Shown: piece after piece, positions 54,839 through 63,644 of the stretch
How the letters are laid out: each line of letters starts with the position of its first letter
How positions within the stretch are numbered: the stretch's first letter is position 1
From: Saccharopolyspora sp. SCSIO 74807
Lineage (GTDB): Bacteria > Actinomycetota > Actinomycetes > Mycobacteriales > Pseudonocardiaceae
Assembly: GCF_037023755.1 (NCBI RefSeq)
Contig: NZ_CP146100.1
Coordinates: 4,061,501 to 4,125,500 of the forward strand
Reading direction: 5' to 3'
Length of the DNA: 64,000 nt
Made by a program: the position numbers and the translations under genes
The notes under the pieces: generated by a model
Told to the model about the DNA's origin: nothing
What the model saw: the letters and a program-made list of their open reading frames with translations, nothing else
Databases searched by the model: none

Positions 54839-56262
54839 CGGCCCGGGGTCTCGCTCATCCGGACCTGGTCGGTGACGCCCTGGTAGTGGCCCAGCGGGGT
54901 CTCGGCGGTGAACGTCTCCGGGTCGAGGTAGGCGTGCTGGGCGTCCGAATTCGCGGTGGCCGTGGCGTAATCCTTGTCGAACACGCCCATGCTCAAGATC
55001 CAGAGCGCGGCGCGGGTCAGGGAGACGTGCACGCGGTAGCTGCCGCCTTCGGTGGCTCGCCGGGACAGCGCCTCGACGACTCCGGCGGTCATCAGCCAGG
55101 ACACGATGTAGTCGTTGACCACGAGGATCGGCGGCAGCGCAGGCGTGGAACCGTCGCCTTCCAGGTGCATCATGCCGGTGAGGCTGCCCGCGGTCTGGTC
55201 GAAACCGACGCGCCCCGCCCATGGACCGCTCTCGCCGTTGAGCGTGGTCGTGGCGTGGATGATGCCCGGGCGCGCGCCGGCGGCTTCCTCCGCGGACAGG
55301 CCGATGTCGGAGAGGTAGCCGGGGCGGCGGTTGGCGTAAAAGACGTCGGCGTCGGCCAGCAGCGAGCGGATCCACCGCGAACCGTCCTCGCCGTACGGAT
55401 CGATGACGGCCGAGCGGGCCCCGACGTTGGCGGTGATGTAGGTCGTGTCGTGCTCGAGTTCGTTGGGACGCCACAGGTTCAGCACGTCCGCGCCGTGCAG
55501 CGCGAGCGCGCGCCCCACGCCGGCCCCCGCGATGACGTGGCCCATGCCGAGCGCGCGGATGCCGCTGAGCGGGTCGTCGCCACCGGTGAGCGGTTCCGGC
55601 TCGCTCTCGCCGATCTTGGTGACCTCCACCAGCGGCAGGTCGGCCAGCACCTCCCGGTAGTGCGGCTCGGCCAGCAGCTCCTCGGTGGTGCGCAGCATCG
55701 GCAGCACGGTGCCCGCCTCGACGGCCGCGTTCTCCAGTTCCAAGCCGTTCCACCGGGAGATCGCGCGCGCCACGGCGTCCGCGTCGTCCGGCACGCCCAG
55801 CAGCTTCTGCGCCGCGATCTTGATCTTCGGGTAGGGGTTCAGCGGCATCACCCACCGGCCGTCCGCGGTCGGGTAGAAGGCGAAGCCGAGCGCGTTGCTC
55901 GGATTCGCCGGGGTGGCTCCCGGATGGCCGTTCAGCAGCTCCCACTTGCGGTCGTAGAACGGGCACAGCCGGTGCGGTGCCGAGCGCAGGTCGACCTCGA
56001 TGTCCTGCCCGTTCCCGCCGCGCAGCCGCCACAGCTTGGCGATCGCCGCGGACTTCGCCGCCAGCGCGATCGCGCAACCGCCGCCGAGCCGCAGCGGGCT
56101 CGGTACCACCGGGTCCGCGCCGTGGAAGGTGAATTCGCCGCCGGTGTCGGCGGTGCTCATACCCAGTCCGGACAGGACTTCGCCGAGTTCGGCGTGCGGG
56201 TCGAAAGCGTCGGTCGCGGACGGCTCGGACACCGCCTTGGCGAGCCGGTCAGTCAGCGACAT
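54781..56262 (-). CDS. family III CoA-transferase (CaiB/BaiF)
   Basis: 493 residues. CaiB/BaiF features: an early Rossmann-like half with RGGNGQDIEVDLRSAPHRLC and a second half restarting at GMGHVIAGAGVGRALALHGA DVLNL split here, then DVFYANRRPGYLSDIGLS and GIIHATTTLNGESGPWAGRV GFDQ. Acts by moving CoA between carboxylic acids. ATG 56262 lies inside the 3' end of the AtuA-like gene (14-base overlap). Last gene of a five-gene minus-strand operon of acyl-CoA catabolism. Confidence 0.88.
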   Translation of the reverse strand: MSLTDRLAKAVSEPSATDAFDPHAELGEVLSGLGMSTADTGGEFTFHGADPVVPSPLRLGGGCAIALAAKSAAIAKLWRLRGGNGQDIEVDLRSAPHRLCPFYDRKWELLNGHPGATPANPSNALGFAFYPTADGRWVMPLNPYPKIKIAAQKLLGVPDDADAVARAISRWNGLELENAAVEAGTVLPMLRTTEELLAEPHYREVLADLPLVEVTKIGESEPEPLTGGDDPLSGIRALGMGHVIAGAGVGRALALHGADVLNLWRPNELEHDTTYITANVGARSAVIDPYGEDGSRWIRSLLADADVFYANRRPGYLSDIGLSAEEAAGARPGIIHATTTLNGESGPWAGRVGFDQTAGSLTGMMHLEGDGSTPALPPILVVNDYIVSWLMTAGVVEALSRRATEGGSYRVHVSLTRAALWILSMGVFDKDYATATANSDAQHAYLDPETFTAETPLGHYQGVTDQVRMSETPGRYRTVLVPRGSSRPEWLPR

Positions 56263-58051
56263 GGTCGTCTCCTTCTGCGGGCAGCAGGTCTCGCGGGATG
56301 GGCACGTGCTTGGCGCGCAGGTATTCGCCGACGGCCTTGCCGACCTGGTCCACGCGCAGGTTCGACGAGCCGCCGGTGCCGAGCAGGCCGCGCAGCACGA
56401 AGTGCACCGCGCGCAGCCCCGGGAACTCGTGGCGCACCACTTCGAGGTCTTTCAGTTCGGGTACCAGCCTGCGCAGTTCCGCGGTGGACAGCGTGTCGCG
56501 CAGCCACGGCCAGGCGCGTTCGTCGGGAACCCAGATGCCGACGTTGCTGTTGCCGCCCTTGTCGCCGCTGCGCGCGTGCGCCAGCACACCCAGCGGGGCT
56601 CGCCGCGCATCGATGATCTCGGGCGATCCGGTCGGTTCGGGATGCTCCGGCTGCGGCCGCACGGGCTCCGTGACGGGAACCGATACGTCCACTGTGGAGT
56701 CGTCGTCGAGCACGGCCCGGTGCGGCACTTCGGACATCGGCAGCAGCGCGGGCCAGTAGTCGATGCGCGGGCGCGGCGCCGAAGTCATGCCGCTGCCGCC
56801 GTCGTGGAAGAACCCGGGAATGCTCTGCAGGTACAGCGAGCCGAGCCGTCCGGCGGCGTCGAAGCGCTCGAGCGGTTCGCGGTCCCGCGCGGTGACCATC
56901 ACCCGCACGCCCGCGGTCGCGTCCCACTGCGTCTCCGGGTCGGCCGCCGGGCTGCCGATGCGCGTGATGTCCAGTTCGGTGATGCCCTGCGGCAGGTTCC
57001 GGGAGATCTGCGCGCGCAGCAGGTCGACCTTCTCGTCGATGTCCAGGCCCGTCACGTAGACCGTGTTCACCACCTGGTAGCCGATCTTGCCGAACACCGC
57101 GACCTTGGTGGTCGGCGGAGGCGGCGACCCGGTGGCTCCGGAAACCCGCACGCGGTCGGCGCCGTCCGGGTGCAGCCGCACCTCGTCCAGGTGCACGGTC
57201 ACGTCCGGGTTCAGGTAGCGCGGTCCCTGGATCTCGTAGACGAGTTGCGCGGTGACGGTGTCGGTGCTGACCGTCCCGCCGTCGCGGGCGTGCTTGGTGA
57301 TGACGGCGGTGCCGTCCGCGGCGACCTCGGCCACCGGGAAGCCGGGTACCAACATGTCGGGCACGCGGGTGAAACCGGAGAAGTTGCCGCCCGTGGCGTG
57401 CGGGCCGCACTCGATGATGTGCCCGGCCAGCACCGCACCGGCCAACTCGTCCCAGGCCTCGCGGCCCCAGCCGTGCCACCAGGCGGCCGGGCCCGTGGTC
57501 AGCGAGGCGTCGGTGACCCGGCCGCACACCACGATGTCCGCGCCCGCCTGCAGCGCCGCGGCGATGCCCCAGCCGCCCAGGTAGGCGTTCGCGGCCAGCG
57601 GAGAAGCGTCCCATTCGGCGAGTGCCGCGCCGCTGTCCAGGCTCTCCAGCCGATGGCCGCTGCGCTGGTACGCGGGCAGCTGCTCCAGCACGTTGTCCCC
57701 GTCGATGTGCGCGACGCGCAGCGAGACACCGTCCGAGGCGGCCAGTTCGCGCAGCTTGCTCGCCAGCGCCGCCGGGTGGAAACCGCCCGCGTTCGTGACG
57801 ACCTTGACGCCGCGTCCGGCCAGCGCGGCCAAGTGCGGGCGGATCTGGTCGACGAAGTATTCGACGTAGCCGCCGCTCGGATCGCGCTGGTAGCGCAACG
57901 ACAGCGCGGCCAGCGTGATCTCCGCGAGGTAGTCGCCGACCAGCACGTCCACCGGATCACCGGCCAACGCCTCGTCGAGGGCGGTGAACCGGTCGCCCAG
58001 ATAGCCGGAGAAGTCGCCGATGCGGACCGCGCGTTCGCTCACTGCCGACAC
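56249..58051 (-). CDS. AtuA-like (acyclic terpene utilisation, DUF1446) protein
   Basis: 600 residues. N-terminal DUF1446 region: VRIGDFSGYLGDRFTALDEA, VLVGDYLAEITLAALSL and KVVTNAGGFHPAALASKLRE; the C-terminal part APLGVLAHARSGDKGGNSNV GIWVP is the AtuA C-terminal motif with conserved SGDKG. AtuA is needed for citronellol/geranyl-CoA use in pseudomonads but its reaction is not defined. In an operon with a CoA-transferase and lactonase. Confidence 0.88.
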   Translation of the reverse strand: MSAVSERAVRIGDFSGYLGDRFTALDEALAGDPVDVLVGDYLAEITLAALSLRYQRDPSGGYVEYFVDQIRPHLAALAGRGVKVVTNAGGFHPAALASKLRELAASDGVSLRVAHIDGDNVLEQLPAYQRSGHRLESLDSGAALAEWDASPLAANAYLGGWGIAAALQAGADIVVCGRVTDASLTTGPAAWWHGWGREAWDELAGAVLAGHIIECGPHATGGNFSGFTRVPDMLVPGFPVAEVAADGTAVITKHARDGGTVSTDTVTAQLVYEIQGPRYLNPDVTVHLDEVRLHPDGADRVRVSGATGSPPPPTTKVAVFGKIGYQVVNTVYVTGLDIDEKVDLLRAQISRNLPQGITELDITRIGSPAADPETQWDATAGVRVMVTARDREPLERFDAAGRLGSLYLQSIPGFFHDGGSGMTSAPRPRIDYWPALLPMSEVPHRAVLDDDSTVDVSVPVTEPVRPQPEHPEPTGSPEIIDARRAPLGVLAHARSGDKGGNSNVGIWVPDERAWPWLRDTLSTAELRRLVPELKDLEVVRHEFPGLRAVHFVLRGLLGTGGSSNLRVDQVGKAVGEYLRAKHVPIPRDLLPAEGDDHVAD

Positions 58052-58161
58052 CTCGCTCAGGTCGCCTTTCCTTCGACGTTAGGCCGTACCGCCCGGATCG
58101 GGCTACGACCGTTCAGCGAACTCCGGCGTGATCGCAGCGGTCACGCCGGAGTCGGACCGCC

Positions 58162-59082
58162 TCACGCGGTGAAATGCATCGGCAACCCCGGGCAGTGCCA
58201 TTCGGTCGCGTACAGCAGTCCCCGGCCGGACGAGGTGATGTAGGCGGTGCGCAGGTCCGGGCCGCCGAAGCAGATGTTCGTGACGAACGGGTCGTGCTCC
58301 GGTGGGCGCACCACGTCCTTGAGCGCGCCGTCCGGGCTGATCACGCTGATCCCACCGGTGTTGATGGTGGCGACGCAGACGTTGCCCTCCGAGTCCACGG
58401 CGAGCGAGTCCAGCGGCTGGTAGCCGTCGAATCCGTGCAGCAGCGTCGCGCCGCCCGGCCCGGGTCCGTCCGAGCTGAGCACGCCCGGCGCGGTGACCTC
58501 CCAGGTCCACACCCGCCCGGGAGTGGTCTCGGCGACGTAGAGGCGGCTGCCGTCCGGGGACAATCCGACCCCGTTCGCCTGGATCATCGGGTGCACGAGC
58601 TCGTCGATGCGCGACCCGTCCGGCCGGGCGTAGAACAGCCCGCCCAGCGCCATTTCGCGGCCGCGCATCTTGCCGAGGTCGGTGAAGTAGCAGCCGCCGT
58701 GCGCGTCGAAGACGATGTCGTTCGGCCCGATCAGCGGGTCGCTGCCGGTAGTGGTGTAGACGTTGCTGACCGCGCCGTCGAAGGTGACCCGCTGCAGTCG
58801 CCCGCCGATGTAGTCGTCGGGCTGCGCACCGGGCGCGGTGATGCCGCCCATCTCGTGCCATTTGAACCCGCCGTTGTTGCACACGTAGATCGCGCCGTCC
58901 GGCCCGATCGCGGCGCCGTTAGGCCCGCCGCCGCAATCGGCGAGCACCGACACCGCGCCGGACGGGTCCACTTTGCTCAGCGTGCCGCGCTGGATCTCCA
59001 CGACCAGCACGGATCCGTCCTCCAACGCCACAGGGCCCTCGGGGAAGCGCAGTCCTTCCGCCACGGTCCGGAATGCCGGCAT
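58162..59082 (-). CDS. SMP-30/gluconolactonase family lactonase
   Basis: 306 residues, a six-bladed propeller. Metal ligands are visible: LRFPEGPVALEDGSVLVVEI (Glu), GPNDIVFDAHGGCYFTDLG (Asn), ANGVGLSPDGSRLYVAETTP (Asn) and DSLAVDSEGNVCVA (Asp). It hydrolyses lactones to hydroxy acids with a divalent metal. In the operon between the kinase and AtuA-like genes, it could supply 4- or 5-hydroxy acids to the downstream CoA steps. Confidence 0.9.
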   Translation of the reverse strand: MPAFRTVAEGLRFPEGPVALEDGSVLVVEIQRGTLSKVDPSGAVSVLADCGGGPNGAAIGPDGAIYVCNNGGFKWHEMGGITAPGAQPDDYIGGRLQRVTFDGAVSNVYTTTGSDPLIGPNDIVFDAHGGCYFTDLGKMRGREMALGGLFYARPDGSRIDELVHPMIQANGVGLSPDGSRLYVAETTPGRVWTWEVTAPGVLSSDGPGPGGATLLHGFDGYQPLDSLAVDSEGNVCVATINTGGISVISPDGALKDVVRPPEHDPFVTNICFGGPDLRTAYITSSGRGLLYATEWHCPGLPMHFTA

Positions 59083-59125
59083 GTCGGGTCTCCTCTCGTG
59101 TTCCGGCCTGTTGGATATCAGGCGA

Positions 59126-60481
59126 TCAGGACGGGTGCGACAGATAGCCAGGGTTGGCGACCAGCAGCTTGTCTGTCACGGCCGCGCGGACCGCGCTGCG
59201 CACCTTCGGATCGTCGGGATCGGCTGACCCGGCGCGCAGCGCGGTGGCCAGCGCGGACTGGTCGCGGTATCCGAGCGCGGCGAGCCGTTCGGCGTCGCGC
59301 CGCTGTTGTCCGGGGCCGAGCCGCAGTTCGCGCTCGACGGTTCCCAGCACGTTCGCCGCGACCCTGGTGTGGAATCCGGCGCGGCCCGCGACGCCGGTGA
59401 GCTCGTCGCGCAGGAACTCGCCGACCGCCTCGGTGAGTTCGGCGGCGGTCGGACGGCCGTGCAGACCGGGCTCCGGCGGTTCCTCGGGGACGTCGCCGGG
59501 TGATACCTCGCCGGGCGGGATTCCCAGCGCCAGCAACAGATCGTGCTCCTGCTCGCAGACACGCCGGCCGATCGCGGCCAGCTCCACCGAGCGGTTCGCG
59601 CCGGAAAGGTGCCGCTGCGCCATCGATCGGCAGCCGATCGCCCACCGCAGCGTGCCGTGCACCTCCCACCAGCGCACCGCATCCGGATCCGGGTACCAGC
59701 CCGCGACTTCGGCGTACCCGGCGAAGAGGTCTTCGCGGGTCCCGAATCCGCCGACCGGCAGCGCGGAGGCGAACCGCCACGCCTTCACGCACAACCAGCC
59801 CAGGTCCTCCAGCGGGTCGCCGCGGTGCACGAGCTCCCAGTCCAGCACCGCGCGCAGCCCGTCCGGGCCGACGATCAGGTTGCCGTTGCGGAAATCGCCG
59901 TGCACCAGCACGTCCCCGGCCGGTTCGGGCCGGTTGCGGTGCAGCCAGTGCAGGCCGATCTCCAGCGCGGGCAGCGGATCGCCGGAAGCGGCGTATTCGT
60001 CGAGCCCGGTGCCGAGTTCGTCGCCGCGTCCCAGCCCCCGCACCGAATCCGGCGGGATCCGGTGGATGTGCGCGGCCACCCGGCCCAGTTCGCGGGCCAT
60101 CGTGGCGCGCGCCTGCTCGTACTCGGGTTCGCGCAGCAGGCGCCGCGGGATCGTTTCGCCCTCGACGTGCTCGCTGATCAGGTAGGGAGCGTCCAGTATG
60201 GACACATCGGCGCTGTGGTCCACCAACCGCGGAACGGGAACACCGGCGCGTTCGGCCGCTGCGATCGCCGTCGCCTCCAGCGCCATGGAGTGCTCGTCCC
60301 CGGCGCCGGGCGGGTCTCTGCGCAGCACGAGCCGCCGTTCGCCGTCCCGGAACCGCGCGCGGAACGACCAGGTCTCGCGGCTCGCGCCGCCGCTGAGGCG
60401 TTCCGGCTCGGACACCTCGACCGGTTCCGCCGACACCTCGGACAACCGCTCGGCGAGCCGATCGCGCAGTTCCAGCGGCAC
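59126..60481 (-). CDS. APH/ACAD10-11-type phosphotransferase
   Basis: 451 residues from GTG 60481 (GGGAGG six bases upstream). Kinase fold: LVLRRDPPGAGDEHSMALEA, catalytic loop VLVHGDFRNGNLIV and metal motif AVLDWELVHRGDPLEDLGWL C, as in the APH-like kinase domain fused to ACAD in human ACAD10/11. It carries an extra ~110-residue C-terminal helical domain (ELTEAVGEFLRDELTGVAG). Followed 66 bases upstream by the ACAD gene, a split form of the fusion; expected to phosphorylate a 4-hydroxyacyl-CoA. Confidence 0.9.
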   Translation of the reverse strand: MPLELRDRLAERLSEVSAEPVEVSEPERLSGGASRETWSFRARFRDGERRLVLRRDPPGAGDEHSMALEATAIAAAERAGVPVPRLVDHSADVSILDAPYLISEHVEGETIPRRLLREPEYEQARATMARELGRVAAHIHRIPPDSVRGLGRGDELGTGLDEYAASGDPLPALEIGLHWLHRNRPEPAGDVLVHGDFRNGNLIVGPDGLRAVLDWELVHRGDPLEDLGWLCVKAWRFASALPVGGFGTREDLFAGYAEVAGWYPDPDAVRWWEVHGTLRWAIGCRSMAQRHLSGANRSVELAAIGRRVCEQEHDLLLALGIPPGEVSPGDVPEEPPEPGLHGRPTAAELTEAVGEFLRDELTGVAGRAGFHTRVAANVLGTVERELRLGPGQQRRDAERLAALGYRDQSALATALRAGSADPDDPKVRSAVRAAVTDKLLVANPGYLSHPS

Positions 60482-60547
60482 CCGAAACCTCCCGTGTCTT
60501 CATCAGCGGTGCGAACGTCCGCGACGACCGAACCACCGCAGCAGCGT

Positions 60548-61801
60548 CTAATGGCGGTTCGGCCCGGCGAACCCGAACAGGTAGCCCGCGACCTTGCGCA
60601 TCTGCACCTCTTCGGCGCCTTCGGTGATCCGGTAGCGGCGATGGTGCCGGTAGATGTGCTCGAACGGCTCGTGCCGCGTGTAGCCGAGACCGCCGTGCAC
60701 CTGCATCGCGCGGTCCGCGGCGTCGCAGACCAACCGGTTGGCGCGGTAGTTGCACATCGAGACCCGATCGCTGATCTCGAACGAGTCGGTGCGGTCCAGC
60801 TCCCACGCAGTGCGTTGGACCAAGTTGCGCACCAGCGCCGCCTCGGTGTGCAGCTCCACCAGCGGCCACTGCACGGCTTGTCGCTGCGCGAGCGGCTTGC
60901 CGAAGGTGACGCGCTCGCGGGCGTACTGCACGCTGCGGTCGATGCAGAACTGCGCCGCACCGACCCCGGAAGCGGCCTGCCGGATGCGGTTCTCGTGCAC
61001 GAAGTGCTGCGCGAGCGCGAGCCCGCCACCGACCTCGCCGAACACCGCCGAGCCCGGCACCCGCACGTCGCGCAGGCTCACTTCGGCGTGATCGGTGGGC
61101 ATGTTCAGCGTCCACCAGTGGAAGTCCACCGAGAACCCCGGTGCGTCGGTGGGCACGATGAACGCGGTGATGCCGCGCGCGTCGCCGCCTTCTCCGGAGG
61201 TCCGCGCGAAGATCACGTCGTGCGTGGCCGAGTGCAACCCGGAGTTGAACCGCTTGGCACCGTTGATGATCCAGTCGTCGCCGTCCGGGACCGCGGTGGT
61301 CTCCAGCCAGGTCGCGTCGCTGCCGTGATCGGGTTCGGTGAGCCCGAACGCCACCCGCTTGCGGTGCGTGATCATGCCTTCGATGAACTCGGCGCGCTGC
61401 TGCTCGGTGCCGAAGTCCAGCATCATGTGCACGAACGGGAAGTTGCCGACCACCGAGGACTCGTTCTGCAGGTCGTTGTGCAGCCCGAGTCCGCGTGCCG
61501 CGAGGTGTTCGCGGATCACCGCCATCGCCAGGTTCCCGCCGCCGCTGCCGCCGACCGACTCCGGCAGGCCGTAGCGCAGCCAGCCTGCCGCGTCGGCGCG
61601 CCGGAACATTTCGGCCAGCAGCGCTTCCCACTCGGGGTTCGGCGTGCCACCCGCTTCGACGTCGGTGCGGGCGAATTCCCTGCGGTGGTCGAAGAATCGC
61701 TCGTTGTCGTGCTGCTGCTGCAGCGGCCGGATCTCGGTGTCGATGAAGGCGTCGAGCTCGCCGAGCAGTCGCACCAGCTCGTCCGGCAGGGTGAAGTCCA
61801 T
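60548..61801 (-). CDS. acyl-CoA dehydrogenase (ACAD10/11-like)
   Basis: 417 residues. FAD and substrate marks: FGLTEPDHGSDATWLETTAV, DWIINGAKRFNSGLHSATHD, ERVTFGKPLAQRQAVQWPLV and QVHGGLGYTRHEPFEHIYRH HRRYRITEGAEE. ATG 61801 has GAGGAG four bases upstream. Paired with the APH-type kinase, it probably carries out the second step of 4-hydroxyacyl-CoA conversion (loss of phosphate and isomerisation) as in ACAD11/LvaC-type systems. First gene of the five-gene operon. Confidence 0.9.
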   Translation of the reverse strand: MDFTLPDELVRLLGELDAFIDTEIRPLQQQHDNERFFDHRREFARTDVEAGGTPNPEWEALLAEMFRRADAAGWLRYGLPESVGGSGGGNLAMAVIREHLAARGLGLHNDLQNESSVVGNFPFVHMMLDFGTEQQRAEFIEGMITHRKRVAFGLTEPDHGSDATWLETTAVPDGDDWIINGAKRFNSGLHSATHDVIFARTSGEGGDARGITAFIVPTDAPGFSVDFHWWTLNMPTDHAEVSLRDVRVPGSAVFGEVGGGLALAQHFVHENRIRQAASGVGAAQFCIDRSVQYARERVTFGKPLAQRQAVQWPLVELHTEAALVRNLVQRTAWELDRTDSFEISDRVSMCNYRANRLVCDAADRAMQVHGGLGYTRHEPFEHIYRHHRRYRITEGAEEVQMRKVAGYLFGFAGPNRH

Positions 61802-62046
61802 CGTTCTCCTCGCCTCGGCGGTCCTGCGGTCAACGAGATGGCGGCTTCCGATGTGTCGGAGGCCGGTATCGACGCCGTTGGTGGACGAATCAGCGACCAT
61901 ACGACCGCCGATGGGCGCCGACAAGAGCCGGTGCGACGACCGGCCATTGTGGACGGAAAGCGATTCGCGGTCAGTCTTGACTGCTCCCTGTGCCGGTCCT
62001 ACGGTGGCGCTACCCGGCCTGCGCGCCGCACGTGCGAGGAGGCACC

Positions 62047-62871
62047 TTGACCGATCCCGCCGGGCAGCGGGTCCGGTGCACCGTCACCGACGGCGTCGCC
62101 GACGTGCTGCTGAACCGACCGGCCAAGCTCAACGCCCTGGACCCGGCGATGTTCAGCGCCCTGGTCGAGACCGGCCTGCGGTTGCGCGCGGACCCGCGGG
62201 TGCGGGCCGTGGTCCTGCACGGCGACGGGCGCGGATTCTGCGCCGGGCTGGATTTCGAGTCGTTCAAGGCGATGAGCGGCGGCGGTGCGCCGGACCATCC
62301 CGCGGCGGAACCGATCGGGCCCGCGAAAGCACTCGGGCAGCAGGCCGTGCACGTGTGGCGGGAGCTGCCGGTACCGGTGATCGCCGCGGTGCACGGCGTG
62401 GCATTCGGCGGCGGGTTGCAGGTCGCCCTCGGCGCGGACCTCCGGGTGGTCGCCGCGGACGCCCGGCTGTCCGTCATGGAGATCAAGTGGGGTCTGATAC
62501 CGGACATGACCGGCACGCAGGTGTTGCCGGAACTCGTGGGCCGGGACGTGGCGAAGGAACTCACCTTCACCGGCCGGGAGGTCGACGGCCGGGAGGCGGT
62601 CTCGCTCGGGCTCGCCACCAAGCTCGCCGACGATCCGGCGGCGGCCGCCCGCGTTCTCGCCGCCGAGATCGCGGGCAAGAACCCGCACGCCGTGCGGCGG
62701 GCCAAGGAGCTGCTCGACGCCGCGGGGCAGGTGAGCCTCGAAGAGGGTTTCGCCGCCGAGCAACGCGCGCTGGGCGCGCTGCTCGGCACCCCCAACCAGA
62801 CCGAGGCGGTGCAGGCCGTTTTCGCCGGGCGCGCACCGGAATTCGCCGACCCGGAGGCCGCCGATGCCTGA
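62047..62871 (+). CDS. enoyl-CoA hydratase/isomerase (crotonase) family
   Basis: 274 residues from TTG 62047, which has GGAGG five bases upstream; in-frame starts further up have none. Crotonase marks: ADVLLNRPAKLNALDPAMFS, VVLHGDGRGFCAGLDFESF (oxyanion loop) and AAVHGVAFGGGLQVALGADL. It hydrates 2-enoyl-CoA. Divergent from the acyl-CoA dehydrogenase operon with 245 bases between, so probably co-regulated. Overlaps the SDR gene by eight bases. Confidence 0.9.
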   Translation: MTDPAGQRVRCTVTDGVADVLLNRPAKLNALDPAMFSALVETGLRLRADPRVRAVVLHGDGRGFCAGLDFESFKAMSGGGAPDHPAAEPIGPAKALGQQAVHVWRELPVPVIAAVHGVAFGGGLQVALGADLRVVAADARLSVMEIKWGLIPDMTGTQVLPELVGRDVAKELTFTGREVDGREAVSLGLATKLADDPAAAARVLAAEIAGKNPHAVRRAKELLDAAGQVSLEEGFAAEQRALGALLGTPNQTEAVQAVFAGRAPEFADPEAADA

Positions 62872-63634
62872 CTCGCCGTTCGACCTCAGCGGACACGTCG
62901 CGCTGGTGACCGGCGGCAACTCCGGGATCGGCCTGGCGATGGCCGATGCGCTGGCCGCGGCGGGCGCGGGCGTGTGCGTGTGGGGCACCAACGCCGAACG
63001 CAACGAAACCGCGGCTGAGCAGCTGCGCGCGCACGGCACCGACGTGCTTCCGCTGCGCTGCGACGTCTCGGACGAGGCGCAGGTCGCCGATGCGATGCGG
63101 CAACTGACCGACCACTTCGGACGGTTGGACTCGTGCTTCGCGAACGCCGGCGTCGGTGGGGCCGGGATGCGGTTCCTGGAAACGGACCTGAGCGAGTTCC
63201 ACCGCGTCACCCGCGTCAACGTCGACGGCGCGTTCCTGACCCTGCGGGCCGCGGCCGCGCAGCTGGTCGAGCAGGGCGAAGGCGGCAGCCTCGTCGGCAC
63301 CGCCAGCCTGGCCGCCGTGCAGGGGCAGCCGCGCGGGCAGGGGTACGCGGCCAGCAAGGGCGCGCTGATCTCGATGATCAAGTCGATCGCGATCGAGCTG
63401 TCCCGGCACAAGATCCGCGCGAACGCCGTGCTGCCGGGCTGGGTGAGCACGCCGATGGCCGATCCCGCGTTGCAATCGGAGCCGTTCCAGCGGCGAGTGC
63501 TGCCGCGGATGCCGGTGGGGCGCTGGGGCGAACCCGGCGATTTCGGCGCGCTCGCGGTGTATCTGGCCAGCCCGGCCAGCTCCTTCCACACGGCCGACAC
63601 GATCACCGTGGACGGCGGATACCTGGCGTTCTGA
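62864..63634 (+). CDS. short-chain dehydrogenase/reductase
   Basis: 256 residues. Classical SDR: VALVTGGNSGIGLAMADALA (TGxxxGIG), FANAGVGG (NAG), catalytic Ser in VGTASLAAVQGQ, YAASK (Tyr-x-x-x-Lys), and the C-terminal GEPGDFGALAVYLASPASSF HTADTITVDGG. Likely a 3-hydroxyacyl-CoA dehydrogenase given its coupling to the crotonase gene; cofactor preference NAD(H) is suggested by Asp-free N-terminal loop but not certain. Confidence 0.9.
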   Translation: MPDSPFDLSGHVALVTGGNSGIGLAMADALAAAGAGVCVWGTNAERNETAAEQLRAHGTDVLPLRCDVSDEAQVADAMRQLTDHFGRLDSCFANAGVGGAGMRFLETDLSEFHRVTRVNVDGAFLTLRAAAAQLVEQGEGGSLVGTASLAAVQGQPRGQGYAASKGALISMIKSIAIELSRHKIRANAVLPGWVSTPMADPALQSEPFQRRVLPRMPVGRWGEPGDFGALAVYLASPASSFHTADTITVDGGYLAF

Positions 63635-63644
63635 GCGAGCCGGA

